The notes: generated from the sequence alone by a model not told the origin. Shown: positions 16,917-26,413, numbered from the stretch's first letter. The stretch is DNA of 64,000 bases from Sphingobium sp. CAP-1 (GCF_009720145.1 NZ_CP046252.1:806001-870000); one strand, 5' to 3'. A program made the numbers and translations.

Positions 16917-19032
16917 GGCGCGCCTCCGATCGCATCGAGATAGCGTGTGCCTGCCGCATCGGCGGGACGGCGGCGGCGGATCTGTCCGGCGGGGCGTTCC
17001 ATCGCGGTCCAGAGCAGCGCGCGCAGCTTCGCGCGGCAGGATGCGCATCCCGGCTGTTGCCGCATCGCGTCGATCGCGCCGTTAAGCGCCAGCGCATCGG
17101 GCAGGCGCGTGGCGTTGGCGCGGACCCAGCCATCCAGCGGCACAAGGTTGACCGGTCCCGTGACCCCATCCGGCCCGGTGCCCAGCGCGCGCCATGCCAC
17201 CGCTGCGGGGCCATCCTGCCGCTCGACAGGGGTGATCTCCAGTTGCCGGCTGGCCAGCCCTTCGCGCTTGCCGGTCATGCGGCGGCTGGCGTCGATCGGC
17301 GGCAGTTCCGGCCCGACCCGCGACAGGAAGATGCGCGTCGCCTGCTGCACCTCCTTGATGAAGCGCAGCGCCTTATAGGCATAGGGCAAAGCGGCGTCGG
17401 GATGGCCGGTCATGAGTTCACGCTCGGATTGCCACATCTCGTCCACCGCCTGCTTCAGGATCGCGCGGGTTTCGGGGTCAAGGCTGGAGGCGGGGCTTTC
17501 ATCGTGCGGATGGCCGAATTCCGCCAGCACATCCTCCTTTTCGCCAAAGATATTGGGCGTTGTGGCTGGCGGGTGGTCATGGCCGTCGCCATCCGAATGC
17601 GCCTCGCCATCGGCGGTGGGCAGTTCGGGCGCGCCCTCATTCTCGCCGCCCAGAAACTGGCTGTAGCGGCCGCGCAATATCTGCTGGTCGCCGCCAATCG
17701 AAGCGGAGCGGGCAAGGGCGCGCTCGGCGGGGAGGCCGCGCTTGTCCTTCAGCAGTTTTTCGATGTCGATGATGATCTGGCGCTGGCTGCGGAAATAGGC
17801 GGGCAGGGTGGTGTTGACCATGCCGGTCAGGCCGCTGCTTTCGGGCTGTTTCGGGGACGGCCAGCGCAGGATCAGGCTGGGGCCGCGCACTTCCTGCGGA
17901 CCCGGCGTGCGATTGTCGCGGACGATGAGTTGCACCACCATGTCGCCGCCGGCTGCGAACCCGAAGGTCGAGAAATCGAGGCGCGGCGCGAAGCGGCGGT
18001 CGCGCGCCCAGCCTCCGTTGCTTCCGCTGCCGGTGACGGGGATTTCCCGTTCGGAGAAGCTGACATTCTCGCCCTCGCCAATCGCCAGCGTGACGCGCAG
18101 GCGGGCATTGGCGGCGACGCCATAATCGTCGGTCGCGGCGAAGGCGGGGGACCAGTTGCGCTGGCCGGGCGTCACCAGGATCAGGCCGCCGGTCAGCGCC
18201 TTCACCTGTGGCGGGGTGTCGGCGACGGCGTCGACGCGGTGGAGCGGCGGGATCGGGCCGCGTCCCTCCGCCGGATCGACGCGATAGAGGAAGGCGGCAT
18301 CGGCGACGCGGCTGGCGATCCAGTTGTCGCCGTCGCGGCGCAGTGCGAGCGGCTGACCAGCGAGCATCAATAGCCGTGGCGCGCTGGCCTGCGGATCGAA
18401 GCGCAGCGTCCATTCCATCCGCGATCCCTGCGGTACGCGGGCGTCCAGCGAAGCGGAATCGCGCACCGGCAGGCCGGTATAGGCGGGCGGGATGATGCGG
18501 AGATTCTGCGCGACGAGGCGGGGGATGCCCGGCTTTGGAGGCAGACCTTCGCGGCTGGGGACAGGGTCGGCGGACCTCCACCGGCGCGGGGCCACAGCAG
18601 GGCGGCGGCGATCAGGGCAACGGAGAAGAGGCTGAGGATCAGCAGCGCCCGCATCGACCAGGACGGCGCGAGGTCCATGGGCGCGCCCTGATCGAGCCGG
18701 GCGGCGACGCGATGGCGCTGGAGCGACTGGAGCGGGGAGAGGGGCGCATCGTCGCTGAAGAGGAGGGCGCTGCTGTCCTCCAGTTCGGGGCGGGTGGCGT
18801 CGAGGCTGTGGATCAGCCAGCGCCGGTCGAACCGCGCCGCGCGCTGGCGAGCGATGACAAAAGCGACACCGAGTGAGACAGGTGCAGCGAAAAAGGCCGC
18901 GAGAGGAGAAATCGTTAGCCAGCTAACGATTGTCAAGGCCAGGATCAGCGGCAGGGCGAGCGCCATCGTGTCGATGAAACGGCGGCGGCGCGCGGGCGTA
19001 ACCCATTGGGCGAACAGGGCATTGGCGCTCAT
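16913..19032 (-). pseudogene. DUF4175 membrane protein, interrupted by a one-base frameshift
   Basis: The N-terminal part (ATG 19032) has a membrane hairpin (MALALPLILALTIVSWL, AAFFAAPVSLGVAFVIA) and another segment ALLILSLFSVALIAAALLW, as in DUF4175 proteins. Near 18548-18556 this frame is lost, and the protein continues one frame away from REGLPPKPGIPRLVAQNLRIIPPAYTG to the stop at 16913. Adding one G in GCGAAGG (minus strand) restores a continuous 706-residue protein; the present length of 2120 nt is one short of a multiple of three. The C-terminal region has an acidic/His-rich stretch (HSDGDGHDHPP) and CASCRAK. It sits inside an otherwise intact operon, so a sequencing error is plausible. 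Confidence 0.75.
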
Positions 19033-20168
19033 GGCGCGATGTTCCGGCGACGGCTTGTCGCGAGCCAGCGTTCGGCAAACAGCAGCAGCGCGATCAGCAT
19101 GGCGAACCAGGGGCGCAGTGGATGCGGCGGCTGGTCATAGGCGCGGCCGCCGGTCAGCGGGGCATAGTCGATTGCGGCGACACGCGACGGAACGGGTGGG
19201 GGCGCGATCAGCGCGCGGAGTTGCACCGGGAAATCCGCTTCCAGCAGGATGGGCATGTGCGCTGGCGTCAGCGGGCGGGTGAAGCGGATCAGGCGGCCCT
19301 TGTCCACGGGCATCGCTTCAGCGAGCGGGACGCCATCCCCATCGCGCCACAGCGGAACCATTGTCTGATTGGCCGGCAGTTTCGTGTCGCTGGCGATAAT
19401 CATCGTGCCGCCCTGCCTGATCCACGTCACGACGCTGTCCGGCATCGTGCCGCTGACCAGCCAGACGAGGATGCGGTCCTTTTCGGGCAAGGGCGCATTG
19501 TTGTCGAAACTGTCCACTTCGCTGTCCCGCTTGCGGGTCTGCCACGCCCGCGCGGCGGCGCGGATATAGCGCAAGGCGGCGCTATGGCTGGCGTCGGCGC
19601 GGATGGACAGGACGGGCGGTGTTGCGGCTTTGTCAGCCGATGGCGGTATCGCGCGCGGCACGATGCGCCATGCCACTTTGCGCGACAGGCGCAGGCGATC
19701 GGCATCGGCGCCGTCGATGATGGCGGGCGCGACGATGGTGAGCGCCGTGCTGGCGGGAAGCTCTGCGTCGAGCTGACGGATCAGGCTGGCGACGGGTTGC
19801 GGGCCTTCGGGCCGGGGCTGGTCGATCTTCGGGAAGCCGGGGGCGAGCCAGTGGATATGGGCGTCACCCAAGCTGGCCGGATCGACCTGCGCGTCGGGCA
19901 TGATGGCAACATAGGGACGCTCGTCGCCCGCGCCGAACAGTACGGGCTGCGCCAGCCACAGCGCCGCCAGCGCCAGCAGCATGAGGCGGAGCAGCAGCAG
20001 CGGCCATTCGTCGAAGCGCAGGCGCGACCGGGGCTTGGGGCGCGACCGCAGCCAGCGCAGGGCGGCAAAATCGGTCGGAAGTTGCTCGCTCCTGCGCGCG
20101 ATATGGATGACCAGCGGCACGATCAAGGCCGCCAGCGCGGCCAGCGCCGCCGGAAACAGCAGGCCCAT
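19029..20168 (-). CDS. BatA-like membrane protein (aerotolerance-type N-terminal domain)
   Basis: A 379-residue protein with the BatA N-terminal signature: first helix LLFPAALAALAALIVPLVIHI, followed by LPTDFAALRWL and LLLRLMLLALAALWLAQPVLF as the second membrane segment. It ends with a membrane segment LRPWFAMLIALLLFAERWLA. The centre contains a von Willebrand/GATase-like stretch, ILVWLVSGTMPDSVVTWIRQGG. ATG 20168 is chosen, 2 nt after the DUF58 stop; a TTG at 20174 is the alternative. Part of the MoxR operon and probably displays a periplasmic domain. Confidence 0.75.
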   Translation of the reverse strand: MGLLFPAALAALAALIVPLVIHIARRSEQLPTDFAALRWLRSRPKPRSRLRFDEWPLLLLRLMLLALAALWLAQPVLFGAGDERPYVAIMPDAQVDPASLGDAHIHWLAPGFPKIDQPRPEGPQPVASLIRQLDAELPASTALTIVAPAIIDGADADRLRLSRKVAWRIVPRAIPPSADKAATPPVLSIRADASHSAALRYIRAAARAWQTRKRDSEVDSFDNNAPLPEKDRILVWLVSGTMPDSVVTWIRQGGTMIIASDTKLPANQTMVPLWRDGDGVPLAEAMPVDKGRLIRFTRPLTPAHMPILLEADFPVQLRALIAPPPVPSRVAAIDYAPLTGGRAYDQPPHPLRPWFAMLIALLLFAERWLATSRRRNIAP

Positions 20169-20170
20169 GC

Positions 20171-21064
20171 TCAATGATATTCCGCCGCGTTATGGGCGGC
20201 AAACAGGCGGCGCAACGGCAGGTCGACGGGTTCATCCAGGACATGCGCCGCATGGCGGATGCCGGTCGCTTCCAGCCGAGCGTGCAGCGCGTCGCGGGCT
20301 TGCGCGAAGCGGGCGAGAAATTCGGCGCGCAATGCCGTGCCGTCAGCGAGCAACTCCTCGCCGGTTTCCGGGTCGCGGAAACGATAGCCACCGTCGAAGG
20401 GGAAATCCCGCTCGGCCACGGTCAGCATCTCGATCACCAGTGTCTCGCGCCCGGCGGCGGCCAGCTTCTCCGCCAGCGCCACCGCGCCTTCGTCGAAACA
20501 GTCGGACAGCAGGATGACGAGGTCATGCGCGCCGATCCGTTCCCAGACTGGCCCCGATTGCGTTTCGGGCGCAAAGCCGCGCGCGGTGCGCACCTTGAGC
20601 AATTCGAGCAGCAGCCGGTCGCGCTGGCGCAGCCCCGTGGCGGGGGGCAGCAGGGCGAGGCCGCCGTCGCCCAGCGCCATGAAGCCGAAGCGGTCGCCCT
20701 GTTGCATCGCCAGTTCGGCGATGGCGGCGGCAATGGCCTTCGCGGCGTCGAGGCGGCTGTAATCGGGGCGGGTCGCGTCGCACTGGCCCATGGAGGCGCT
20801 GGCGTCGATCATAATCCAGACCGCGACCGGGCTTTCCCGTTCAGCCTCCCGCACGAAGAATTTGTCCGACCGGGCGTAGAGTTTCCAGTCGATCTGGCGC
20901 AGTTCGTCGCCCGGTTCGTAGGCGCGATACTGAGCGAACTCCAGACCCGCGCCCCGGCTGTGGCTCTGGTGCAGGCCGATGCCATGCGACCCTACCGCCC
21001 GGCGCGTGACGAGGCGCAGGCCGCGAAGGCGGCTGCGCACGTCGGGGGGAAGCAGGTCGGCCAT
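20171..21064 (-). CDS. DUF58 (von Willebrand-like) protein
   Basis: A 297-residue soluble DUF58 protein. It begins MADLLPPDVRSRLRGLRLV and contains the DUF58 hallmark GAGLEFAQYRAYEPGDELRQIDWKLYARSDK near residues 35-65. A VWA-like region follows with the metal-site motif DASASM. ATG 21064 sits 8 nt after the moxR stop. DUF58 proteins are the usual partners of MoxR AAA+ ATPases, which are thought to remodel metal-ion-dependent adhesion sites in VWA proteins. Confidence 0.88.
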   Translation of the reverse strand: MADLLPPDVRSRLRGLRLVTRRAVGSHGIGLHQSHSRGAGLEFAQYRAYEPGDELRQIDWKLYARSDKFFVREAERESPVAVWIMIDASASMGQCDATRPDYSRLDAAKAIAAAIAELAMQQGDRFGFMALGDGGLALLPPATGLRQRDRLLLELLKVRTARGFAPETQSGPVWERIGAHDLVILLSDCFDEGAVALAEKLAAAGRETLVIEMLTVAERDFPFDGGYRFRDPETGEELLADGTALRAEFLARFAQARDALHARLEATGIRHAAHVLDEPVDLPLRRLFAAHNAAEYH

Positions 21065-21072
21065 GGGGCGGA

Positions 21073-22062
21073 TCAGGCGAGCGGCACGGCGCGGACCAGC
21101 GCGGCGACGACATCGTCGGCGCTGCGCCCTTCCGCTTCGGCGGCGAAGGAGAGCAGCAGGCGATGGCGCATCACCGGCACGGCGAGCGCGGCGATATCGT
21201 CGCGGGTGGCGGCAAGGCGGCCGTGGAGCAGCGCGCGCGCCTTGGACGCGAGGATCAGCGACTGGCCGGCGCGCGGGCCGGCGCCCCATTTTACATATTT
21301 GCCGATGTCGTCGGGCGCGCCCGCACCGGGGCGGCTGGCGCGGACGAGGCGCGTGACCCAATCGAGCAGATCGTCGCTGAAATGCACGTCGCGGACCAGC
21401 GCCTGCAATGCCAGCACTTCGTCCCCCTGCATCACGGCGGGGACCGCGGCGGCTTTGGAGCCTGTCGTCTGGGCGAGGATGGCGCGCTCCTCCGCTTCGG
21501 TCGGATAGTCGACGCGGATATGGAGGAGGAAGCGGTCGAGCTGGGCTTCCGGCAGGGGATAGGTGCCGGCCTGCTCCAGCGGGTTTTGCGTCGCCAGCAC
21601 GAAGAAGGGCGCGGGCAGGCGATGGGTCACGCCGGCATAGCTGACGGTCTTTTCCTGCATCGCTTCGAGCAGTGCCGCCTGTGTCTTGGGCGGGGTGCGG
21701 TTGAGTTCGTCGGCCAGCAGCAGGTTGGTAAAGACCGGACCCTGCTGGAAACGGAAGCTGCGATGGCCGGTGCCATGATCTTCCTCCAGCAATTCGGTGC
21801 CCAATATGTCGCTGGGCATCAGGTCGGGGGTAAACTGGACGCGGCGGAAGTCCAGCTTGAGCGCTTCGCCCAGCGAGCGGACGAGGAGGGTCTTGCCGAG
21901 GCCGGGAACGCCCTCCAGCAGGCAATGGCCGCCGGCGAGCAGGCCGATCAGCAATTGCTCCACCACGTCGCCTTGCCCGACGATCGCCTGCCCGATCGCG
22001 GCGCGGAGGTCGGTCAGCGCGCCAAGGCGGCTTTGAATGTCGGCTTCGGTGATGTCGGTCAT
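21073..22062 (-). CDS. moxR: MoxR-family AAA+ ATPase
   Basis: A 329-residue MoxR ATPase. Walker A is EGVPGLGKT near residues 50-58, Walker B is LLLADELNR near 115, sensor 1 is FFVLATQNPLEQAGTYPLPEAQLDRF near 155-180, and the C-terminal helical lid carries the sensor-2 Arg region RHRLLLSF. MoxR proteins act as chaperone-like ATPases for VWA/DUF58 proteins. It lies 40 nt downstream of the DUF4159 gene and leads the moxR-DUF58-batA-DUF4175 gene train. Confidence 0.92.
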   Translation of the reverse strand: MTDITEADIQSRLGALTDLRAAIGQAIVGQGDVVEQLLIGLLAGGHCLLEGVPGLGKTLLVRSLGEALKLDFRRVQFTPDLMPSDILGTELLEEDHGTGHRSFRFQQGPVFTNLLLADELNRTPPKTQAALLEAMQEKTVSYAGVTHRLPAPFFVLATQNPLEQAGTYPLPEAQLDRFLLHIRVDYPTEAEERAILAQTTGSKAAAVPAVMQGDEVLALQALVRDVHFSDDLLDWVTRLVRASRPGAGAPDDIGKYVKWGAGPRAGQSLILASKARALLHGRLAATRDDIAALAVPVMRHRLLLSFAAEAEGRSADDVVAALVRAVPLA

Positions 22063-22102
22063 GATAGTGATGGCCCTTAAATGATGACGAGCGATTGAAA
22101 AA

Positions 22103-22804
22103 TCACACCGACAGCGCGTAGATCACGATATTGACCGCGAATTTCGTATTATCCTCGGCCAGGAAGCGTTTGTTGCGCCAGTCATAATCCCATTCGCAGC
22201 CATAATCCTTGTTGCTGTACAAAACGCCCAGCCGCCCGTTCACCTCTATGCCCTTCAGATAGTCGTGGACGAGGTCGTCGCCCCAGCCATTGAGTTCGAG
22301 GCCCGTATTGGGCGGCCCGTCGAATTTGAAGAAGCTGCGATAGAGGGCGTGGTTTTTGGGCAGTAGCTTCAGTGCTTTGGGACCGAAAATCTTCGCCATC
22401 TGCGCCTCGAAGGAGCGGGCGAACAGGCCGTCTATGTCATGGTTGCAATCGTCCACCATGACGAAGCCGCCATTGCGGACATAGCGTTCGAAATTGCGCC
22501 GTTCCGCCGGGGAAAATTCCACCAGCTTGTGTCCCGCCATATAACAGAAGGGGGCGGTCAGCATCTTCGGGTCCGACAGGGCGACGACATGCTCCTTCGG
22601 ATCGACGCGCAGGGTGGTATAGTCGATCAGCGAAGTGATGATGTTGGACGGCGTGCGCTGGTCGACATCCCAGTCGCCGCTGTCGTAGCGCAGGCGGGTG
22701 AACCAGAAATCATAGCCACCCGCCGCTTCGGCAGCGAGCGGCCGGGCCAACAAACTGCTGGCCAGACCACCCGCCATCAACCGAAGAAATTCGCCCCGTG
22801 TCAT
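22103..22804 (-). CDS. DUF4159 protein with N-terminal export signal
   Basis: A 233-residue protein. Residues 1-30 (TRGEFLRLMAGGLASSLLARPLAAEAAG) look like a cleavable signal peptide, somewhat Tat-like but without a paired arginine. The DUF4159 core reads FWFTRLRYDSGDWDVDQRTPSN, FCYMAGHKLVEFSPAERRNFERYVRNGGFVMVDD and a final YGCEWDYDWRNKRF. The fold is related to glutamine amidotransferase-like domains and function is unknown. It sits between tldE and moxR in one gene run. Confidence 0.75.
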   Translation of the reverse strand: MTRGEFLRLMAGGLASSLLARPLAAEAAGGYDFWFTRLRYDSGDWDVDQRTPSNIITSLIDYTTLRVDPKEHVVALSDPKMLTAPFCYMAGHKLVEFSPAERRNFERYVRNGGFVMVDDCNHDIDGLFARSFEAQMAKIFGPKALKLLPKNHALYRSFFKFDGPPNTGLELNGWGDDLVHDYLKGIEVNGRLGVLYSNKDYGCEWDYDWRNKRFLAEDNTKFAVNIVIYALSV

Positions 22805-22820
22805 GCAGAAAGGATCGGCG

Positions 22821-24155
22821 TCACACCGCGTCCGACAGCGAGGTGAAGGTGAAGTCGCGCAGCTTCATCGGCGGCACGACGATATTCATCGATACCTCGT
22901 CCGGCGGCACGCGGACCGGCCTGCCCAGTTCCTCGACATTGTTGAGCATGATGACCGGGCTTTCGTTGAACCGGAAATTCTTGATCGGATATTTGATCTG
23001 CCCGTTTTCGATATAGAAAGTGCCGTCGCGGGTCAGGCCGGTCAGCAGCACGGTCTGCGGATCGACCATGCGGATATACCAGGTGCGGGTGACGAGTACG
23101 CCGCGCTCGGTCGAGCGGACGAGGTCGGCGGTCGACTTGGTGCCGCCCGTCATCAGGATATTGCCCATCTGGCCGACGGCGGGCTTGCCCTGCTTCTGCG
23201 CCCAGTAACGGCTGTAGTTCAGGTTCGTGACCTTGCCGTCCTTCACCATGTCCATGCGCTGGCGGGCCAGCATGTCGTCGTCCCACGGGGTGCAGGGCGC
23301 GACCGCATCCCATGGGTCGGTGTAGAAATTGACCTGCGGCCCGAACACCTGTTCACCCAGCCTGTTGCCGCCGCCTTTTTTCGACAGGAAGCTGCGGCCT
23401 TCGTCCGCTTCGCGCGCGCCGAAGAAGTAGAACATGAAGCCGATCAGGCCCGCGGCGGCCATCGGTTCCAGGATCACCGTATATTTGCCCGGCTCCAGCG
23501 CCTTGGCTTCGGCCGAGGCCGATGCCTTGCGCATGGCGATCTGGATGTCGCTGTCCGCCTTGAAGCGGGTGGCGTCCTGCGTGTCGGTGCCGACCCAGCC
23601 GGAACCGCGCCCGTCCTCGGTGCGGACGGTGCAGGTATAATCCAGCATCGTGGCGCGCTGATAACCGAAATTGCCCTTGCTGTTGGCAGTCGCGGTGAAG
23701 CTCTGATTATCCTCCAGATAGCCGGCCGCGATCAGCTTCTGCGCCTTGCAGGCGTCGATCGAGGTCTTGGCGACCTGCGCGCGATAGTCTGGTGTGATGT
23801 CGGCGGTCGCCTCAGCGAAGGTCGGGCTGGGCTTATAGGCCTGCTTGTCGACCGCCGGCATGAACTCAGGATTGTCCGGCGCCAATTGCGCCAGCGTCTC
23901 GGCCCGGCGCACGACCCGTTCCAGCGCGGCATCGTCAAACTGGTTGATGGTGGCGGTGCCGACCTTCTTGCCATAGGCGACCCACACGGCCAGTTCGATA
24001 TCGTCGCTCAGGCCCGCGGTGGACACATTGTTGCGGGCAAAGCGGATATTGCCCTGGATCTTGCCGCTCAGCGTCGCGGTGCATTCGTCCGCCTTGGACA
24101 GCGCGACCACCTTGGTCAATATGGCCTTGGCCTGCGCTTCGGTGAGGATGCTCAT
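22821..24155 (-). CDS. TldE/PmbA-family protein
   Basis: A 444-residue member of the TldD/PmbA (U62) family, the non-catalytic partner type. The N-terminal domain begins MSILTEAQAKAILTKVVALSKADECTATL with no signal peptide. The C-terminal beta-domain carries family segments such as GKYTVILEPMAAAGLIGFM and KYPIKNFRFNESPVIMLNNVEELG. It lacks the HExxxH zinc motif present in its neighbour, as expected for TldE. TldD/TldE form a heteromeric peptidase that degrades or matures unstructured peptides. Here the partner carries a Tat signal while this protein does not. Confidence 0.8.
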   Translation of the reverse strand: MSILTEAQAKAILTKVVALSKADECTATLSGKIQGNIRFARNNVSTAGLSDDIELAVWVAYGKKVGTATINQFDDAALERVVRRAETLAQLAPDNPEFMPAVDKQAYKPSPTFAEATADITPDYRAQVAKTSIDACKAQKLIAAGYLEDNQSFTATANSKGNFGYQRATMLDYTCTVRTEDGRGSGWVGTDTQDATRFKADSDIQIAMRKASASAEAKALEPGKYTVILEPMAAAGLIGFMFYFFGAREADEGRSFLSKKGGGNRLGEQVFGPQVNFYTDPWDAVAPCTPWDDDMLARQRMDMVKDGKVTNLNYSRYWAQKQGKPAVGQMGNILMTGGTKSTADLVRSTERGVLVTRTWYIRMVDPQTVLLTGLTRDGTFYIENGQIKYPIKNFRFNESPVIMLNNVEELGRPVRVPPDEVSMNIVVPPMKLRDFTFTSLSDAV

Positions 24156-24170
24156 TATCGTGTCTCCCTA

Positions 24171-24232
24171 GGAGCCTGATCGTTTCAGGTGGAAGCGCTT
24201 TGCGTTTCCACCGGGAGCGTGAATCAGGCTCC
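24171..24232. repeat. Nested inverted repeat between tldD and tldE
   Basis: An outer 10-bp inverted repeat (GGAGCCTGAT at 24171-24180, ATCAGGCTCC at 24223-24232) encloses an inner 7-bp one (GGTGGAA at 24188-24194, TTCCACC at 24206-24212). The transcript would form a long stem-loop between the two peptidase genes. It looks like a dispersed palindromic element and may affect the relative expression of tldD and tldE. Confidence 0.75.
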
Positions 24233-24249
24233 AATCCAAAATTGCAGCG

Positions 24250-25884
24250 TCAGCCGAGCGAACGCGCGGTGTTGATGACGTTGATGCCGTTGAAGCGCGC
24301 GGTCGATGATCCGTGCGACACGGCGGAGACCTGGGCCGGCTGGCCCTTGCCGTCGAAGAAGGAGCCACCCAGACGATAGTCGCTGGCGTCGCAGACGCCG
24401 GTGCAGGCGTTCCAGAATTCCGGGGTGCGGATCTGGTAGGCGACATCCTCGATCTGCTGGGTGATCTTGCCCTGCTTGATCTCGTAGAACAACTGGCCGC
24501 CAAACTGGGCGTTATAGCGCTGCTGGTCGATCGAGAAGCTGCCATCGCCGATGATGTAGATGCCATCTTCAACCCCGGCGATCATGTCCGCGACACTTTT
24601 CTTCGCCTTGCCCGGTTCAAGGGAGACGTTGGCCATGCGCTGGAACTGGACGTTGGACCAGCTATCGGCATAGGCGCAGCCATCCGACGCGGCCTTGCCC
24701 TCGATATGGGCCTGATCGCGGATCGCCTGATAGCCGACCAGCTTGCCGTCGCGGATCAGATCCCACTTCTTGGTCTTGATGCCTTCATCGTCATAGGCGA
24801 CCGCGCCCAGGCTGCCGGGCTGCACCTTGTCGGCGACGATGTTCACATTGGGGCTGCCGTACTGGAAATGGCTTTCCAGCTTGTCCATGGTGGCGAAGCT
24901 GGTGCCGGCATAATTGGCTTCATAGCCCAGCACCCGGTCCAGTTCGAGCGGGTGGCCGACCGATTCATGGATGGTCAGCCAGGTGTGCGACGGATCGAGG
25001 ACCAGATCATATTTGCCCGGCTTGACCGACGGCGCCTTCAGCTTGCCGCGCGCCTGTTTGGCGGCGGCGACGGCATCCTCCTTCATGTCGTAGGACTGGC
25101 CATAGACGGTGACGCCATTGGGCAGGACGGTCTTGCCCGACGTCGCGCCGTCCAGATATTCGAAGCCCAGACCCATCGGGGAGGACAGGCCTTCGCGGGT
25201 GCGGAACTTGCCGCTGGTCTTGTCGACGGCGGTGACTTCGACCGGCGCCCAGATGCGATGCACGTCCTGATCGATATAGCTGCCGTCAGTGCTGGCAAAA
25301 TATTTCTGCTCGTTGACCAGGAACAGGATGGAGCGGATGAAATCCGCCCCCGCATCCATGGCGGCGGCGTTAACGTCCATCAGCAACGCGACCTTGTCCT
25401 TGATCGGCACGGTCATGCTGTTCTTGACGATCGGCGTTTTCCAACTGACTTCGCCCACGCCCTTGGTCGGGGCGAGTTGCACCGGGGCGCTCTGGCCGGG
25501 GGCGTTGGCCTTGGCGATGGCGACGGCCTGTTGCGCGGCTTTGGCCACGGCGTAGGCGGTCATGTCATTGGTCGCGGCAAAGCCCCAGGCGCCGTTGGCG
25601 ATCACGCGGATGCCGACGCCGGTGGATTCGGTGTTGACGATATTTTCGACATTGCGTTCGCGGGTGATGACGAACTGGCGCAGATAGCGGCCGACGCGCA
25701 CGTCGCAATAGGATGCGCCCGCGCTTTTGGCTGCGTTCATCGCGGTGTCGGCCAGGCTTTTCTTCACCGCCACGTCGATGGCGTCGCTGAGTTGTTCGGC
25801 GGCGATCACCCTGCCGAACATGGATGGCAGGACGAGTCCGCCCACACCTGCGGCCCCGAAGGCCAGAAAATCGCGTCTGTGCAA
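24250..25884 (-). CDS. tldD: TldD-family zinc metallopeptidase with Tat signal peptide
   Basis: A 544-residue TldD protein. The N-terminus HRRDFLAFGAAGVGGLVLPSMF is a twin-arginine (Tat) signal, predicting export of the folded protein. The catalytic zinc motif is HESVGH followed by PLE near residues 305-313. Other TldD features are GASYCDVRVGRY and TGVGIRVIANGAWGFAATND. The start is a TTG at 25884 with AGGAG 7 nt upstream. It heads an eight-gene minus-strand series with tldE, DUF4159 and the MoxR/Bat-like genes. Periplasmic peptide processing is inferred from the signal and family. Confidence 0.85.
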   Translation of the reverse strand: MHRRDFLAFGAAGVGGLVLPSMFGRVIAAEQLSDAIDVAVKKSLADTAMNAAKSAGASYCDVRVGRYLRQFVITRERNVENIVNTESTGVGIRVIANGAWGFAATNDMTAYAVAKAAQQAVAIAKANAPGQSAPVQLAPTKGVGEVSWKTPIVKNSMTVPIKDKVALLMDVNAAAMDAGADFIRSILFLVNEQKYFASTDGSYIDQDVHRIWAPVEVTAVDKTSGKFRTREGLSSPMGLGFEYLDGATSGKTVLPNGVTVYGQSYDMKEDAVAAAKQARGKLKAPSVKPGKYDLVLDPSHTWLTIHESVGHPLELDRVLGYEANYAGTSFATMDKLESHFQYGSPNVNIVADKVQPGSLGAVAYDDEGIKTKKWDLIRDGKLVGYQAIRDQAHIEGKAASDGCAYADSWSNVQFQRMANVSLEPGKAKKSVADMIAGVEDGIYIIGDGSFSIDQQRYNAQFGGQLFYEIKQGKITQQIEDVAYQIRTPEFWNACTGVCDASDYRLGGSFFDGKGQPAQVSAVSHGSSTARFNGINVINTARSLG

Positions 25885-26413
25885 GCTAGGTCTCCTGCCT
25901 GACTATGCCCGTATGATCCGGGTCGGATTATATATGAGATGCGACGAACCGCCGTATCGGTTTGATAAGGCGGATCATTGCGACCCGGACAGGCGGGGTC
26001 AAACATCTTTTACAAGCGCGCAAGAGAGAGTCGTATACTTTCGACAAATGTCATCTGTCGAAAAACTCTGTCCATGACATTGCCGGTGTCGGCGAAACCG
26101 GAGGCGTGTCTGATGCTATCCCGCCGATAAAATCGCTTCATTCCAAGATGGGCGGGCGGGGCGTTCAGTGTCGGTCATATCTGTCATAACGTCGCGAGAT
26201 GCCGCACGCGCGGACAGAAGCTGAAGCCCCGGATGTCACCGAAAGGCAGATTAGATTCATTTCGATATCGAAAAGATTTTCAGCGTAGCCTATATTGTCA
26301 TGCTTGGGCGCGAGCAGGGCGATATACAGAGGCTATGGAGGGTGCGTCAGGATAGGCTTGTCTTGCGGAATCAAGAAAAGGCGTTAGGAAAGCATGGTAA
26401 TTAAAGGATTATC
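25885..26413. other. Divergent intergenic region between tldD and the PQQ-type dehydrogenase
   Basis: 529 bp with no ORF that looks coding on either strand; the short frames here lack ribosome sites and recognisable domains. It must hold the tldD promoter and the promoter of the downstream lipoprotein gene. It contains one clear palindrome (26039-26063) and is locally more AT-rich, for example at 26240-26300 and 26390-26420. Confidence 0.6.
26039..26063. promoter_or_regulatory. 8-bp inverted repeat, possible operator
   Basis: TTTCGACA (26039-26046) and TGTCGAAA (26056-26063) are exact inverted repeats with a 9-nt spacer, near the middle of the tldD/PQQ-dehydrogenase intergenic region. The size and spacing suit a dimeric regulator; an RNA hairpin is also possible. 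No regulator gene is adjacent. Confidence 0.45.

Noticed and set aside
17872..18581. Alternative minus-strand frames within the DUF4175 region
   Set aside because: Arg/Pro/Ser-rich shadows; the real frame has membrane segments and family-like sequence.
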